Counted from the first letter of the stretch, positions 10,039 through 22,201 are shown. The stretch: 64,000 bases of DNA from Emydura subglobosa (GCA_007922225.1 ML679973.1:1678033-1742032), one strand, 5' to 3'. Numbers and translations: made by a program. Notes: generated by a model not told the origin, from the sequence alone.

Positions 10039-10260
10039 CTAGGCCTGGTTTACACTGCCACCGGTGATCAATGGGAGATACGCAAGCAACATAAAGTACT
10101 TATTTATGTTGCTGTATCTCAATGTCTTCACTGCGGGGAGGTGTTTAATCGCATTGACGGGAGAGCACTTCCGGGATCAACTGAGCGGGTTTCCACAACC
10201 CGCTCAATTGATCCCACTGCCTCGATCCCCAAATGGCTGGCAGTGTAGACATACCCTTAG
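10039..10260 (+). mobile_element. MITE with terminal inverted repeats, Harbinger-like
   Basis: The left end CTAGGCCTGGTTTACACTGCC and right end GGCAGTGTAGACATACCCTTAG are inverted repeats of about 22 bp with a few mismatches. Inside, 10175-10190 and 10198-10213 form a second inverted repeat (GATCAACTGAGCGGGT and its complement with one mismatch). No coding capacity. The same inner motif occurs in 50476-50727 and 51769-52032. The TAG/TTAG edges would suit a three-base TWA duplication as in PIF/Harbinger, but this is inference. Confidence 0.72.
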
Positions 10261-10836
10261 AGATCTCTAGGCAAAAAAAAATGCTGTTGCTTCCTCTCAT
10301 AGGGGAACTCCAAGGGATGCAGCAGCAATGCTACCTGCCTTCCCTAGAGTGAATCTTCCCAGAGGCCAAGAGATAAACTGTAGAAGACAGGAACAATTCT
10401 AACATCCCTGCACTACCTTTTCCCTCCCAGTTATTCCCATACGCATCTAAAATCTATCTAAGTATTTATATTGTGCTCATGATGGTTGTGCCCTATGAAA
10501 CTATCACCGCCATAATATAAAGGCATGGTCCAGTTTCTTTCCTCTTTTCCCTTAGGCAACTGAGGGTTTTTTATTTTATTTTTTCTTTCTCCTCTTCCAT
10601 TTTATATCTTCTTTTCCTTCATTGTGGTTTTTGTTGTGGCCATAGAAAAGCTAAGTTAAAAAAAGATATTTCTTTTGTTGCTTTGAGATTGGTAAGGTCC
10701 AATATTAATTGGAAATCAATTGAATAGCACTTGGTCAGGTGCTGGAAAAGTTCTATCTTCTGCTCTCATGAGCTTCACTTCAAGGCTGGGAGTTTCAAAG
10801 TACTTCCTATATAAGATACAATACTTCATGTACAGT
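10261..10836. other. No feature recognised
   Basis: There is a T-rich stretch at 10567-10620. Nothing else can be assigned. Confidence 0.3.
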
Positions 10837-12040
10837 TGTAACCCTTCTGCCAGTTGGAGCTGGCAGCAACAAGGACCGGGTTCAATATCTCAGGGTTTGT
10901 TTCCAACAATACAACACAGAACTGGCTCGAGCTCCCAGCCAGTAACTTGGGACAATTACCCACCACGCCTTGGGCTCATCTCAGAGGCAATACTTCCCCT
11001 CTCACAAGCACAGAGTCTGAGTGAAGAAAAGAAACTTCTCATGAAAAGGGGGAAAGTAACCCGACATTAACTTGGGAAAACACCACAAGCAGGATTCATA
11101 AGCATAAACACAGGAGCAAAGTACACACCCCAGGGTTCGTTGGCCAGTATCCTTTTGCCTCAAGTTCTTAAGTCCAATAACCAAAAGTTCCTTTAAGGTG
11201 ACCCTCCCTCCACCGCACCCCACTCACAGTTGTTGTCCTTGGTTAGCGAAGACCCAGAGTTCAGAAGTGCATCTTCATGAATTCATCTCCCATCCTGGCG
11301 GGGGGGCACCTTGCTCACTCTGCTGTTCAGAGACTTGCTCTGACATCAGATGCCTTGCCAGCCACGTGCCACTCCCCTTCACTCCACTGGCTGCTCCATT
11401 CCACCGGCCACCCCCTCGCTGCTCCGCTCTGCACCCTCTGGGGTGTCTTGAGGTCCCACCACTTAACACAGCTCTCCATGATTTCAGCTGTTAGTGGGGG
11501 AGCCTCACTGCTGGTGTAGACTGGGCAGTCTCTTGCATCAGAAACACTATCCCAAAACAGATCTTATAGCTAGGCCTGGTTATCAGCAGTTTCAGTTCTA
11601 ACTAGTCTACAACAAGACTCTCAGTTGAATCTCAATCAGCTGAGTCACTACTAGTGGAAACAGGAAAGGTCAAAGAGTGGCTAGGCCCCTCAAACAGGAC
11701 CCATGCCACCAGCTACAAGTACTTACATATATCTTCTTTCAACTCAACTGGGATTTGGCACCCATGTCCCCTGCCTAGCAAGCGCAGTTTAGTTGAGGAT
11801 GAGTTCCATGCCAAGCACAATTCTGTTCCCCTTGATTCACACAACAAGGGTAACAACCCGTTAGTACCCCCGACCCCAATAACAAAGTGACATGATCCAA
11901 CACCATACAAAAGTGATAATTTGGGCAAAGCAGCCCCATCATGCTGAGCACCTAGGCAGGGTGGGTGTGCCCATGCAAACAAGGTCAGCTCCTGAAGTCC
12001 TCTTCCCCAGCTCATCACTAGATGTCAGCATTATTCCACA
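10837..12040 (-). mobile_element. Solo LTR-like retroviral repeat, antisense
   Basis: The block starts TGTAACCCTTCTG and ends TTATTCCACA, giving the TG...CA ends of an LTR about 1.2 kb long. I recognise internal stretches (GTAACCCGACATTAACTTGG, CAGGGTTCGTTGGCCAG) as a repeat of turtle genomes read antisense. A clean target-site duplication was not found. No internal retroviral genes adjoin, so it is a solo or partial copy. Confidence 0.6.
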
Positions 12041-12127
12041 TCAGCCCTGTCTTCTCTGAAAGCATATATTTTCTCCCTTTGCTTATACTATTGACTGTCT
12101 CTCTTCCTCTGCCATGTCATTTAACTC

Positions 12128-12180
12128 CATAAAGCATTTGGAGATACACTTTGTATGAAAGATATATTAAAGTTATTCCA
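12128..12180 (+). repeat. Short LINE/SINE 3'-tail-like repeat
   Basis: AAAGCATTTGGAGATAC followed by GAAAGATATATTAAAGTTAT resembles the 'aaagcgctttgagat...gctatataaatacaaagttatt' tail of old reptilian and mammalian retroposons. Confidence 0.5.
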
Positions 12181-12377
12181 TACATAGGCTTTTTCCCCCT
12201 GGCATTATTTTTTCCATACTAGAGCAGCTAACTCTTAAAGATGGTTAGCAAATACTACCACAGCTGCTGCTACTACTGCTACCTAACAGCATTTTTCATC
12301 TGCAGCATTGGAAGTGCTCCACCAAGAAATTCAGTATCGTCATCCTTGATTTTTTCCTTCTGGAAGTTTAAGTCTGT

Positions 12378-12770
12378 TATGTACCATAATTACCTTTATG
12401 AACCAAACTTGTAATCTCTTCAAAAAACAATAGCAACTTTGTTTGACAAGACCTGTTTTCCATAAAACCATGTTGATTGGCATTAATTATGCAACCACCC
12501 TTTATTTATTTATTGACTGCACCCTATATCAGCTGTTCCGTGATTTTGCCCAAGATTGATGTCAGGCTAACTAGGTTATGGTTATGTTGGTTCATCTGCT
12601 CTTTTTAAATATTAGCACAAAATTAGCTGATTTGCAGTCCACTGGAACTTTCCCTGTATTCCAAGATTTGTTACAAGTCAACATTAATGATTCAGAGAGC
12701 CCCTTGCCAATTCTTTGAAAACTCTTTGGTGCAAGTTATCCAGTCTTGCAGATTTTACAAATGTTTGACT
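12378..12770 (-). mobile_element. CR1 LINE fragment (RT region)
   Basis: In plus-strand view it reads CATGTTGATTGGCATTAATTA and GTTCATCTGCTCTTTTTAAA, parallel to 9110-9260 in the CR1 above. It therefore comes from the antisense RT segment. Only this part of the element survives. Confidence 0.87.
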
Positions 12771-12771
12771 C

Positions 12772-12905
12772 TTGGGTTCTATACCTGGCTCAGTCACTGA
12801 TCCTCTTTCTGGTTTAATCACTTAAGCTGCTCTGTGATTCAATTTCTCCATCTAGAAAATACAAGTGCCAAGGCTTACTATAATTAATGTGATAAAGTGG
12901 AAAAT
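12772..12905 (+). repeat. MIR-like SINE fragment
   Basis: CTTGGGTTCTATACCTGGCT, CAGTCACTGATCC, TAATCACTTAAG, then CTGTGATTCAATTTCTCCAT and CTAGAAAATACAAG follow the order of the MIR SINE from its B box through the core. It is diverged and truncated at its 5' end. It lies between two antisense CR1-like pieces. Confidence 0.65.
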
Positions 12906-13029
12906 TCTAAATTATTTTAAATAGTTTATCCCTGAGAAGCATCCATTTCTCTATAGGTTGGTCTTAATGAGCTGCTTTTTTCAATACTTTTTTCTTTACT
13001 TGTTCAAACCTCTTTTCTTTCATTTTCTT

Positions 13030-13265
13030 GTGGAAGATAAATTTTAAAAATGAATTCAGTATCTTGGCTATTATGAGTCATCCTTAATTTCATCTGCTTC
13101 CTCATTTTTTAATGGACTTAAACTCTCTCCAGGACTACTTCTTCCCTGTGGTGTATTTATAAAATCTCTTCTTATTCCCCGTAGGCCCGTTAGCGGCATT
13201 AATTCATGCTGCGTTCTTTGCTGCCCTTGTCTTTTCCCTTCAAATCTTAGCTAACTCTTGTTTGG
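13030..13265 (-). mobile_element. CR1-like LINE linker fragment
   Basis: In plus-strand view, CAGTATCTTGGCTATTATGA, TCATCCTTAATTTCATCTGC, CTCATTTTTTAATGGACTTA and CTTGTCTTTTCCCTTCAAAT follow the antisense linker between endonuclease and RT of a CR1 subfamily. It may be the upstream part of the CR1 at 12378-12770, separated by the MIR. Confidence 0.6.
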
Positions 13266-13834
13266 TTGCCCTCAACCCAACCTTTTCATTTACTGTACAG
13301 CTATTTTTGTAAACCTCAGATCTCTGAGCAGTCCCCCATGACATACATTGGCTGCTTCTTGTTTTCTGGAAACTACTTTCTTAGAGAAATTTTAGCCTTT
13401 TGTGCTAAAATTGGAGTGCGTTTGATCACATCCTCTGGGAAAGAGAAAGCTCTGGGGAGAGGAAAGGATCCGTTCACCCTTCATGAAGATTTCTTGGTTG
13501 GTTGTGGGAGCCCCGTAGAAAGGACAGCAGTTACAGCCCTCCTCCCACCAGAGCTTGTGAACCCACAGGGATCTGCTGAAGGCCAGGCCATCTGCAGAGA
13601 GGATACAGGATGTCTGCCCTTCTCCTGCTCCCAGATGTTCAGCATGGAGAGAGCAATGTGACAACGTGAATACAGCTTCAGACAGCACTAACTTTTTCTT
13701 GGCTTTTCCAGAGGGATTTAGAAGATGATGACGTGCATCCCCTGTCACTTCCTTGCCATCCTCCAGCTGGATGCCCAGCCTTTTTCCACACTGGTGAGTT
13801 TTCATAATTCCATTCGTTGCACCTCACTCACTAG
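13266..13834. other. Unassigned; overlapping 131- and 137-codon open frames on opposite strands
   Basis: An open frame on the plus strand (13266-13661) and one on the minus strand (13805-13392) overlap. Neither has a recognisable domain. A segment from 13711 (after CTTTTCCAG) to 13794 (before GTGAG) is flanked by splice-like signals, but its translation resembles nothing I know and the signals are common by chance. Confidence 0.3.
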
Positions 13835-13970
13835 AAACCAAATTCTGATGTCCTAACTCAGTTTTACACCACTCTTATTCAGGAAAATTCCCATTAGAGT
13901 CAAGTGGAGTTTGTCTGTGTAAGCAGTGAGTGGACACTGAGTAAAGAACTAAGGATTTGGCCCTACATTT
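13835..13970. repeat. Short palindromic repeat, 'tacacca' family
   Basis: AAACCAAATTCTGATG, AGTTTTACACCACTC, TCCCATTAGAGTCAAGTGGA and AAGGATTTGGCCC follow a short repeat found many times in reptile DNA. Its two halves are roughly inverted copies; related pieces lie at 26625-26755 and 50935-51041. Confidence 0.5.
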
Positions 13971-15264
13971 CTTAATTTCTCAACATTTTCTTTTCTCACT
14001 CATGTACTGATGAATATGGTGATTCCCCCTCTTCTTCACTCATATATCTCATAGGAAATTGTTCTAAATTCCCCTCTTATTCTCACATTCTCCATCAGTT
14101 CCCCTCTCTTGGTAAGGAGCAGATTTAGAATGGTCCGTTCTCTGCTTGGAGTCAATAATTTCTGGATCATACAGCTGAGTTCTATGTAATTCAGAAATGT
14201 ATTCAATGCCTATTTGGCTGAATGAATGTGTAACCCTCCAGATATCAGCATAGGTGAAGCCTGCCCTCCTCCTCAAAACTGATATCTTCTCTGTGGGAGG
14301 GTGGGAAGGCGGTTTAGGAATATTTTGTTCTCATTCTCTTTCTGTTTTAATAGTCTGAAACACATTTTTCTTAATTGTTTTCATTTCTTGTATCTTCACC
14401 TAAAAAATGTAATCAACACACTTTTCATTGCTCAGTTGTAGCTGGCTGGCACTAGCCTCCCTTCCTTCCCCTAGCCTATATTCATACTCCTCCTATATTC
14501 CTACTGCTCTGTATTGACATTTTCTACCTTACTTATGTTATGGTATTAGAAGGAGAAGTCAGATTATTTGTGTTAAGCAACTGCTTGCACTTTCCATCAA
14601 GTGTATACATACGTCATAGAAGCAACATCATCTATCATGAGTTCTTTACACCTGTATATGTCGCCAGCTCAAGATTATCCATGGGGTTTTGTTAACATAT
14701 CTACATAGCACCAAAGTGAGATCATCTGTCCCATGTTGTTTCCACATATGTGAAGCTCCTTCTTGGAAAAGGGAATGCAGCCATTAATTGGAATAGTTCT
14801 TCTGCACATTTGAATAGGGGGTTTAATTGTAGCCTTACAATTGGCCTCAAATCTTCTCACCGAATCATCACTGACAAATATTTTGCTGAACTCCCCAAAG
14901 CCACAGCTCAGCTAGACAAATAAATACCATAGCAGATCCTGACAGGAAGAAGTTCAGCCCAATCTTTTCCAGATGGCAGTGATGGATGGCTGTGTGCATA
15001 TATTTATTTAGTTTCCCAGGCACTGGTGTCCTGCACTCAGTGGTCATCACGTGTTTAACTTTGGCTTGGAGACTGACAGAGCGGTCTTTACAATACTAGA
15101 TGGGTATTCGGGCAGGTTTATTTCAGGGCCTGGGTACCATGACTGCAGAAGAGGAGCAAATATTTACTCTGCAATCATTTAACTATTTTGTTGCCACCAT
15201 CTTTTCTGGAAGCTTTAGACGTCTCTCAAATTTGTGATGAGATCTTGGAGCAGGGCTTGAGAAA
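13971..15264. other. No gene or repeat recognised
   Basis: Only short chance open frames occur. This is one of the longer stretches without a recognised transposon, so it may be unique sequence. Confidence 0.35.
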
Positions 15265-15301
15265 TCTACATGTAACTCAGTCAACGTGAGTTACATGTAG
15301 A
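15265..15301. repeat. Perfect hairpin, 14-bp arms
   Basis: TCTACATGTAACTC (15265-15278) and GAGTTACATGTAGA (15288-15301) are exact reverse complements with a nine-base loop. No poly-T follows, so a Pol III terminator is not indicated. Confidence 0.9.
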
Positions 15302-15491
15302 CTGATCACTTGTAACATACTAGCTGCTGGGATACCCTGTAGAGGAGTACAGAATAAGGACCTAAAGTGAACAGAGTGGGAAAACCATCCTGTGTAGTAA
15401 AATGTGGTTGCTATGTGGTTATATAGTGCCATAATGTGCATGGTGCTTTACGTACAAGTAAAAGAAAATGTCCCTGGCCCAAAGACATTGG

Positions 15492-15660
15492 GGACAGATT
15501 TTCAAAGTTATTTAGGTGCCTAAAGATGCAGATAGACACCTAGGGGGATGTTAATCAGCTCTGACGAGTTGACAGCTGGGAACCTAGGTGCTTTTGAAAA
15601 TCCCTCTAGGCACTTAAATGCATTATTAAGAGCCTAAATACCTTTAAAAATGTGGATCTA
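15492..15660. repeat. Palindromic MITE-like repeat ('ttaggtgcctaa' family)
   Basis: The ends are inverted: ATTTTCAAAGTTATTTAGG near 15499 and GAGCCTAAATACCTTTAAAA near 15631. The inner part repeats the motif TTAGGTGCCTAA. This is a non-coding repeat widespread in reptiles; 33053-33295 is related. Confidence 0.65.
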
Positions 15661-16864
15661 AAGTAAGACATGATGTGGGAAGGAATGGATATGCAGCGTC
15701 TTGCCTCCAGACCATTGCTTTAATCTGGCCCCAGCCGAGTAATGAATAAAAGCCATTCCCACCCGATGGATGTTTAGTGGCCTGTATCAAATAACTTGGT
15801 GGCTTCCCTTCAGGTGTCCACCTGGCAATGGTTAGCAGGAGGTGTAAATAAGGCAGGTTTTGATTGCTGCAGGGTCCTTAGATCTATTAGTTTAGCATAG
15901 ATTGTAAGCAATTTTTGGGGAGGTATTGTGTTTCTTCATGTGTTTTGACAGTGCCAGTAAGTACAATGGGGCTCTGATCCTGATTAGCATCCTTGGCACT
16001 ACTGCAACAACAACTGCTATAATAATAATGTGCAGGTTGCTTGTCACAGACACTGTCCCCTCACCCCAAATCCAAGGACTCCCTGATACCAGAAGTATGA
16101 GGTACGTCCAGATAACAAGTAAAGCACAGAGTCACAAATGGATTCAGACAGCCCTTGTGAGAACGTTAGCTGCTTCCTAGTAGGTACCACCAATATTACG
16201 CTGTGCTTACCACAGCGCCTACGGCTAAACACGAGCCACCCACCTAGTAACTGCATTAATTGACACCCGTGCAGGCACTTACAGTACTGCGGCCAGGAAT
16301 TGAATGGGTTATGAAGCCGAGGAGTCGATGAAGTGGAGAGACAGAGGAAGACCGTTTCAAATGGTCGGAGCCAGAGATGAGAAGGCCTGAATACAGACAA
16401 TTGCAGGATGCAGTGTGGAAGGACAGATTGAGAATGGTGCCAGATGAGAGCAGAGAGTCGGGAGGTGAGTCAAAAGAGACACGGCCCATAAAATAGCTGG
16501 GGTAAATCCGTGGAGGGGATTAAAAATTAGGAAAACAGGTGTAATCTGGATCCTGAAGAGACGAGGATGCAAAAGGAATTGTCTGAGGACATGGGTAAGC
16601 AGTCATGCTGCTCTGTACGTGTGAATAGATGGGCAGCCATAGTCTGCCTGTGCTGGAGTTTGGACAGCTGGGACTTGGGAGGCCATAGGAAGGGAGTTGC
16701 ATTAGCTGAGGTGAAAGAAAATGAAGGCAAGGGCGAAGATTTCTTCAGCTGAAGTGGAAGTTGAGGTCGTGGTGCGCTCAGGCACAGAGCTTAAAAAATT
16801 CACCAACACCCATTAGCCCAAGGACTAAGCCCAATTGCCAGGCTGAAATATACTAGTACACAAA
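15661..16864. other. Unassigned sequence
   Basis: 16270-16760 is purine-rich on the plus strand and reads like an old retroposon (GAAGGCCTGAATACAGAC, ATAGCTGGGGTAAATCCGTG), familiar from reptile genomes but of unknown class. No coding frame is supported. Confidence 0.35.
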
Positions 16865-17015
16865 AAAACGATGTTAAAAGAACATTACTAAGGTCGCAAA
16901 ATCGAGCATGCAAAAGTTAGGAAATGCCAGAATTAACGCTGCCTACGCAACCTTAATTCATCCGCCTTGTCCATACGGATTGTGACACAGTCTTTAATGA
17001 CTGCAAACTGAAAAA
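16865..17015 (+). repeat. Dispersed repeat shared with 51060-51165
   Basis: Both places carry CAAAAGTTA(G/A)GAAATG, CAACCTTAATTCA or CAACTTAATTCAG, and a G(T)ACACAGTCTTTAAT or GATACAGTCTTAAAT segment in the same order and spacing. The family is unknown. Confidence 0.6.
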
Positions 17016-17555
17016 AACCAGATGTTCCATCATGGGGCATCATATCGACACCCACAAGGTTCATCAGTTGCAGGCTTTAGCTCCCCACACAGACCTCTGC
17101 TGCTTGAGCTAATGGGGTAGCTGATAGCTGTAGAAGGATGTTATACTCTATGTGGCCAGGTCTTTGGGCTAGGGAAGGATGGGAGCCTTTACCGGTGGTA
17201 TCACAGCTATTTGCTGAAAGCAGGGGAACGGTGAGACTCAGTGATCTTGACTGCCATTCCAGGGTCTGGAAGAGAATGAAGAGTTCAGCTTATCCCCCCA
17301 AGCTGGACCCCATCTGCCCCCGTCCTGTAAGGGCTTGTGGGTCTCAAGCCTGGGTTCCCAGGTAGCCCTTGTGCCCCAGCCACCACTGGGCAGCTCACCC
17401 AGAACTACTGGAAGCAAGGGGCAAGTAGAACTCTGACCCATCCCGGAGGCACGGCCCACGTGAATCATGATTGGGGATGATGGCCGGCTCCAGATCAAAA
17501 TATTTAAGCCAGAAGGAAGCACACAAAGTTGTCCATCAACTGATCGACTTCCTGA
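17016..17555. other. No feature recognised
   Basis: Moderately GC-rich sequence with short chance open frames only. Confidence 0.3.
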
Positions 17556-18430
17556 CTGGCTGCTGCTCTAAACCTGACTCTTGTTTGATCCCTGGTTTCT
17601 GAGTCCAGCTCTTACCCCTAGCTTGGTTCCTGGACTCTGACCTGTAGGTCTGACCGCCCCTGTTCTAACCAGTAGGTCACACCACCCACATCCTGGTCCT
17701 GATATGTCCTCTGCAGTCTGTTCCTGTTCCTGTCCAAATCCTGTCTTTTTCCACCCCAGTTCCTCATCCCAGTCCATTCTCCTCACCTAGTCAATCTCAG
17801 TCTCCGCTCCTCAGGCTTCTCATCCCAGTCCCAGTCTCTTTGCCCAGCAAGTCTGAATATCACCCCTCTGAACTCAGGGTCTCAATTCTAGTGTCATAGA
17901 GTCATAGAAGACCAGGGTTGTAAGGAGGAGGTCATGTAGTCCAACCCCTTGCTCAAAGCAGGACCAACCCCAACCAAATCATCCCAGACAGGGCTTTGTC
18001 AAGCTGGGCCTTAAAAACCTCTAAGGATGGAGTCCCCAACTCCAAGTCCCAGTCTCCTGGTCAACCACACCCAGTTTCCCTCAGCCCCCTAGTTCCTGTT
18101 CCCCAGTCTCCTTGCCTAGTCAGTCCCAGTTCTCCCCTGCCTCATGGTTCATTATCTGATCTTTCATCTCCCTCTCCAGCCTCCAGTCAACCCCCTGCCC
18201 ATGTTCTCCATTCTCACTAGCTCACAGTCTCCCTCCCTAGGCTCCTTATCCAGTCTTAGAGATCTTTCCAGTTCCTTGTCTTAGTCTCTTTTCCCAGTTA
18301 GTCCATATGTTCCCCCTGTGACTTGGCTCTTCATTAGATCTGTCTCCCTCTTGCATCTCCTTCCTCCTCTGCATTGGTTCTCAGTCGGAGTCTCCCCCAG
18401 CTCTTCAACCAATCTCAGTGTTCCACCCAC
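17556..18430 (+). repeat. Degenerate CCCAGTC-rich pyrimidine repeat
   Basis: Copies of (C)CCAGTC(T/C) and TCC(T/C)AGTC recur every 10-30 bases on a pyrimidine-rich strand, with no fixed period. An antisense CR1 tail interrupts it at 17893-18032. A similar tract lies at 55095-55400. It may be a decayed minisatellite or part of a repeat family. Confidence 0.55.
17893..18032 (-). mobile_element. CR1 3' end, short copy
   Basis: TCATAGAGTCATAGAAGACC, TCATGTAGTCCAACCCCTTG, TCAAAGCAGGACCAACCCC and AAATCATCCCAGACAGGG are the antisense 3' end of a CR1 subfamily. The same subfamily is nested at 46449-46757. Confidence 0.92.
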
Positions 18431-18647
18431 CTACCTGCCCATCCATTGGTAAATTGCTTTCATATTACAACCATAGTAAAACCCAATCAAAAATAGTCAA
18501 GAATATTGGTTTGTGCATGTAACTGAAAAGACTGCAACAATAACCTTAACTCGGTCCCTTTGTACATATTTATTACAAAAAGGAGTTGTGAATACTGGAT
18601 CACTATCACATAATATTTGGCAAAAATATTTTGGTGCTTACTGGTAC

Positions 18648-18868
18648 CATCTTCCTACTCAGAATTCCCCCATTTATACATCCAAGGATCACATTAGTTC
18701 TCCCAGGCACAGCATTGCACTGGAAGCTCATGTTCAGTTGGTTATCCACCATGACCTGTAAGATCCTTTCAGAGTCACTGCTCTCCAGTATACAATCCCC
18801 CTATTCTGTAAGTATGACCTGCGTTCTTTGTTCCATTATTGCATACCATTACAATTATACTGAGCTGC
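18648..18868 (-). mobile_element. CR1 LINE fragment
   Basis: AAGGATCACATTAGTTCTCC, GGAAGCTCATGTTCAGTTGG and AAGTATGACCTGCGTTCTTT parallel 8470-8625 of the large antisense CR1. It is a short piece from after the RT active site. Confidence 0.88.
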
Positions 18869-19090
18869 CCAAAGAGAGTGTCAGACTGCACTGGCACTAA
18901 TCTTCTCCAGAGCAAGGTCCTAGAAGAGTGGAGTTGAGTGGCTCCAGTCAACTCCTTTTCAGATCATCTATCTGAATTACATTTCCTGCTCTCTAGGGAG
19001 TATGGTTGCTGTGTGAAATTTGAAATAGAGCTCTGCTGGATGCACGATAGAGCTCCAGAAAGTGGGAAATTTGATATAAAATTAAAACAA

Positions 19091-19110
19091 ATATATATAT
19101 ATATATATAT
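19091..19110. repeat. (AT)10 microsatellite
   Basis: Ten uninterrupted AT units. Confidence 0.95.
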
Positions 19111-20468
19111 AATGGAGGAGAGGGAAAGTGGGAGGGATCCCATCCTAGACTATTATCCCTCTTAAATGTGGAATCCATTGTCATGCAATGTGAACACTTG
19201 ATCATGTTCAAATCAGATAACCTGTATAAGGCACATGGATTGAGGGCAGAGTTATGGTTGCTGTGAACCTGTTTTAAATGTCCTGACTTTAGGACAACTG
19301 TATACTCAACATTTAACATTCCACGAGCATTTCCATTTCTCCTGACATTCCAGACGGGGATCATTTGGGGAGTTTGTGATTTCAGTCTGCTGAGATCACT
19401 GAAGGGTGAGATCTATCAGTAAGGATGGAGAGGAAGCACAAGGGGATTGAAATTAGAGTACTACATTCAGCCCTGGTGTAAGTGGATACAGTTCTTTTGA
19501 AGGGCATGTAGTCCTACTTGCTTATGTTAGGATCAAAACTGGGTTTCATTGTCTATTCTCAGCATATTTTAGCATGTCTACAGACACTGACTGCAATTAA
19601 GCTGGGATTCTATGATTAATGCTCCACTACTTTTGCCAATGCACTGTTGAATAATAATTTTATCTCAGTTATCCAGGGATGTTTTGAGGGGGAAATAGAG
19701 AGAGAAAAGCCAAACACATGCAGATTAAAATCAGCAGTTCCAAGAATGGGGAATCAAGATCTCTTCATTTAAAAATTTACTGGGCTCGAGGGGACCCAGG
19801 TTTGTATAAGCTTTGTGTAAAGGGACATAAACTAGACAAACTCTAGGATGCCAATGCTGTCAGCACTGGCTGCTGAAGTCTGTTTCTGGCTGAATTCCAC
19901 ACTGATTTACAATTTCAGCATCCTATCAAGACAGCAGTCTGTGTTATTCCTATTACCCTGCACTATGCTTTCCACTGAAATCACTGTGGAAGGGGTCTCT
20001 CCACCAGACCTGTACATTGTGGCACTGGTGCAAGATGGAAGGCCAGGGAAGAAGTCATAAGATCTGTGATTCTGTGGAGCCAGTAGTGCTAAGACTGTCT
20101 ACAAAAGGTGTCGAAGGGCTGCAGAGAGCCTCTACTATGGCCCCATTTTCTGGCAACACTTTGGGGGGTGGATTTTCCTGCATAAAGCCCAGTTCCTGGA
20201 ATATCACCTGAAATGCACAGCTGTAGCTTTAATGAAGAAATCTATAGCGCCTGCTCAGTTGGCAACTTTCAAATATTTGTAACTGTGGAAAATCAAAAAC
20301 AATTTTTCCAAGCCATTTCCGCCATTTCCCCCTGGCAGTTTAACCTTTAAAAATGTAGTTTGAATTTTTCTAAATCAGAAAAAATGGATTTTTTCACCAT
20401 TGCTTTGCTCAAAAATAGCTTAAAGGATTTTGTTCAAACTTCACAAACACAGAGAGACAGATAGACTG
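19111..20468. other. Unassigned sequence
   Basis: No coding frame or clear transposon. 20320-20440 is an A/T-rich stretch with TTTAAAAATG and GAAAAAATGG words, possibly an old repeat. Confidence 0.3.
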
Positions 20469-20533
20469 ACAGCACCTAGCACAGCGGGATCCTAGGATCC
20501 TAGCCACTGTGGGAATACAAATAATAAATAATC
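20469..20533 (+). repeat. L3-like LINE/SINE 3' tail
   Basis: CAGCACCTAGCACAGCGGG followed by GGGAATACAAATAATAAATA matches the 'cagcgcctagcaca...aatacaaataataaataa' tail of CR1-L3-type elements. Confidence 0.6.
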
Positions 20534-20644
20534 ACAGATGGACAGACAGATACAAATCACCTTCAAGCAGAGCTTACACATGGAAAAATTCAGTCAAAAG
20601 ATGGATATTTCAAAAGATTATGAACAGTTGAAAACAGGGGCTGA

Positions 20645-22137
20645 ATAAGAACATAAGAACGGCCATACTGTGTCAGACCAATGGTCCATCTAGCCCAGTA
20701 TCCTGTCTTCTGTCAGTCGCCAATGCCAGATGCTTCAGAAGGAATGAACAGAACAGGGCAATTATCGAATGACCATCCTCTGTCATCCAGTCCCAGCTTC
20801 TGGCAGTCAGAGGCTTAGGGACACCCAGATCATAGGGTTGCATCCCTGACCATCTTGGCTAACAGCCACTTTTGACGGACCTATCCTCCATGAACGTATC
20901 TAATTCTTTTTTGAAACCAGTTATACTTTTGTTCTTCACAACATGCCCTGGCAACACATTGCACAGGTTGACTATGCGTTGTGTAAAGAAGTAGTTCTTT
21001 ATGCTTGTTTTAAATCTGCTGCCTATTAATTTCATTGGGTGACCCCTGGTTCTTATATTATGCAAAAGGGTAAATAACACTTCCTTATTCACTTTCTTCA
21101 CACAAATCATGATTTTCTAGACCTCTATCATGTCCCCCTTAGTCATCTCTTTTACAAGCTGAACAGTCCCAGTCTTTTAAATCTCTCCTCGTAATGAAGG
21201 TATTCCCTGTCCCTAATAATTTGTGTTGCCTTTTCCAATTCTAATATGTCTTTTTTGAGATGAAGTGACAAGAACTCCATGCAGTATTCAAGGTGTGGTT
21301 GTACCAAGAATTTATATCATAGCACTATGATATTTTCTGTCTTATTATCTATCCCTTTCCTAATGGTTCCTAACAGCTTTTTTGACTGCTGCTGCACATT
21401 AAGCAGATGTTTTCAGAGAATTATCCAAGATCTCTTTCTTAAGTGACAACAACTACTTTAGGCCCTGTCATTTTGTATGAGTAGTGGGGATTGTTTTCCA
21501 GTGTGCATAACTTTGCATTTATCAACATTGATTTTCATCTGCCATTTTGTTGCCTGCGTACCCAATTTTGTGAGATCTCTCTGTAACTCTTCACAGTCAG
21601 CTTTGTATTTAACTATCTTGAGTAATTTTATATCATCTGCAAACTTTGCCACCTCACTATTTACCCCTTTTTTCAGATCTTTTATGAATATGTTGAACAG
21701 GACTGGTCCTAGTTCAGATCCTTGGAGGGCAACCAGCTACTTACCTCTCTCTGCTGTGAAAACTGACCATTTATTCTTACCTTTTGTTTCCTATCTTTTC
21801 ACCAGTTACTGATCCAGGTGAGGACCTTCCCTCTTATCCCATGACAACTCACTTTGTCAAAGGTTTTCTGTAAGTCCAACTACACTATATCCACTGGATC
21901 ACCCTTGTCTGCATGTTTGTTGACCCCCTCAAAGAATCTTAATAGATTGGTGAGGCGTGGATTTCCCTTTACAAAAGCCATGTTGACTCTTTCCCAACAT
22001 ATCTCGTTCATCTATGAATCTGATAATTCTGTTCTTTACTATAGTTTCAGCCAGTTTGCCTGGTATTGAAGCTAGGCTTACTGGCCTGTAATTGCCAGGA
22101 TCACATCTGGAGCCTTTTAAAAAAATCAGCGTCACAT
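20645..22137 (-). mobile_element. CR1 LINE, 1.5 kb, with RT remnant
   Basis: This is a different CR1 subfamily from the one at 7884-9487. On the minus strand, 22135-21929 has NYRPVSLASIPGKLAETIVK and QHGFCKGKST (RT blocks), 21652-21458 has MAKFADDIKLLK (active-site FADD motif), and 21110-20859 has [19 protein letters not shown] (C-terminal tail). Its 3' end at about 20645 reads AACATAAGAACGGCCATACT in plus-strand view. The endonuclease is missing through 5' truncation, and stops break the frame. Confidence 0.95.
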
Positions 22138-22201
22138 CTTAACTATAAAAGCCTTTGTAACTGTGTCATACTCCGGAATGCGATCCAAACCAGGGAGGGG
22201 C

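Noticed and set aside
13711..13794. Possible exon flanked by AG and GTGAG
   Set aside because: The signals are short and frequent by chance, and the translation matches nothing I know.
13392..13805. 137-codon minus-strand frame as a gene
   Set aside because: No recognised domain and an overlapping frame of similar length on the other strand.
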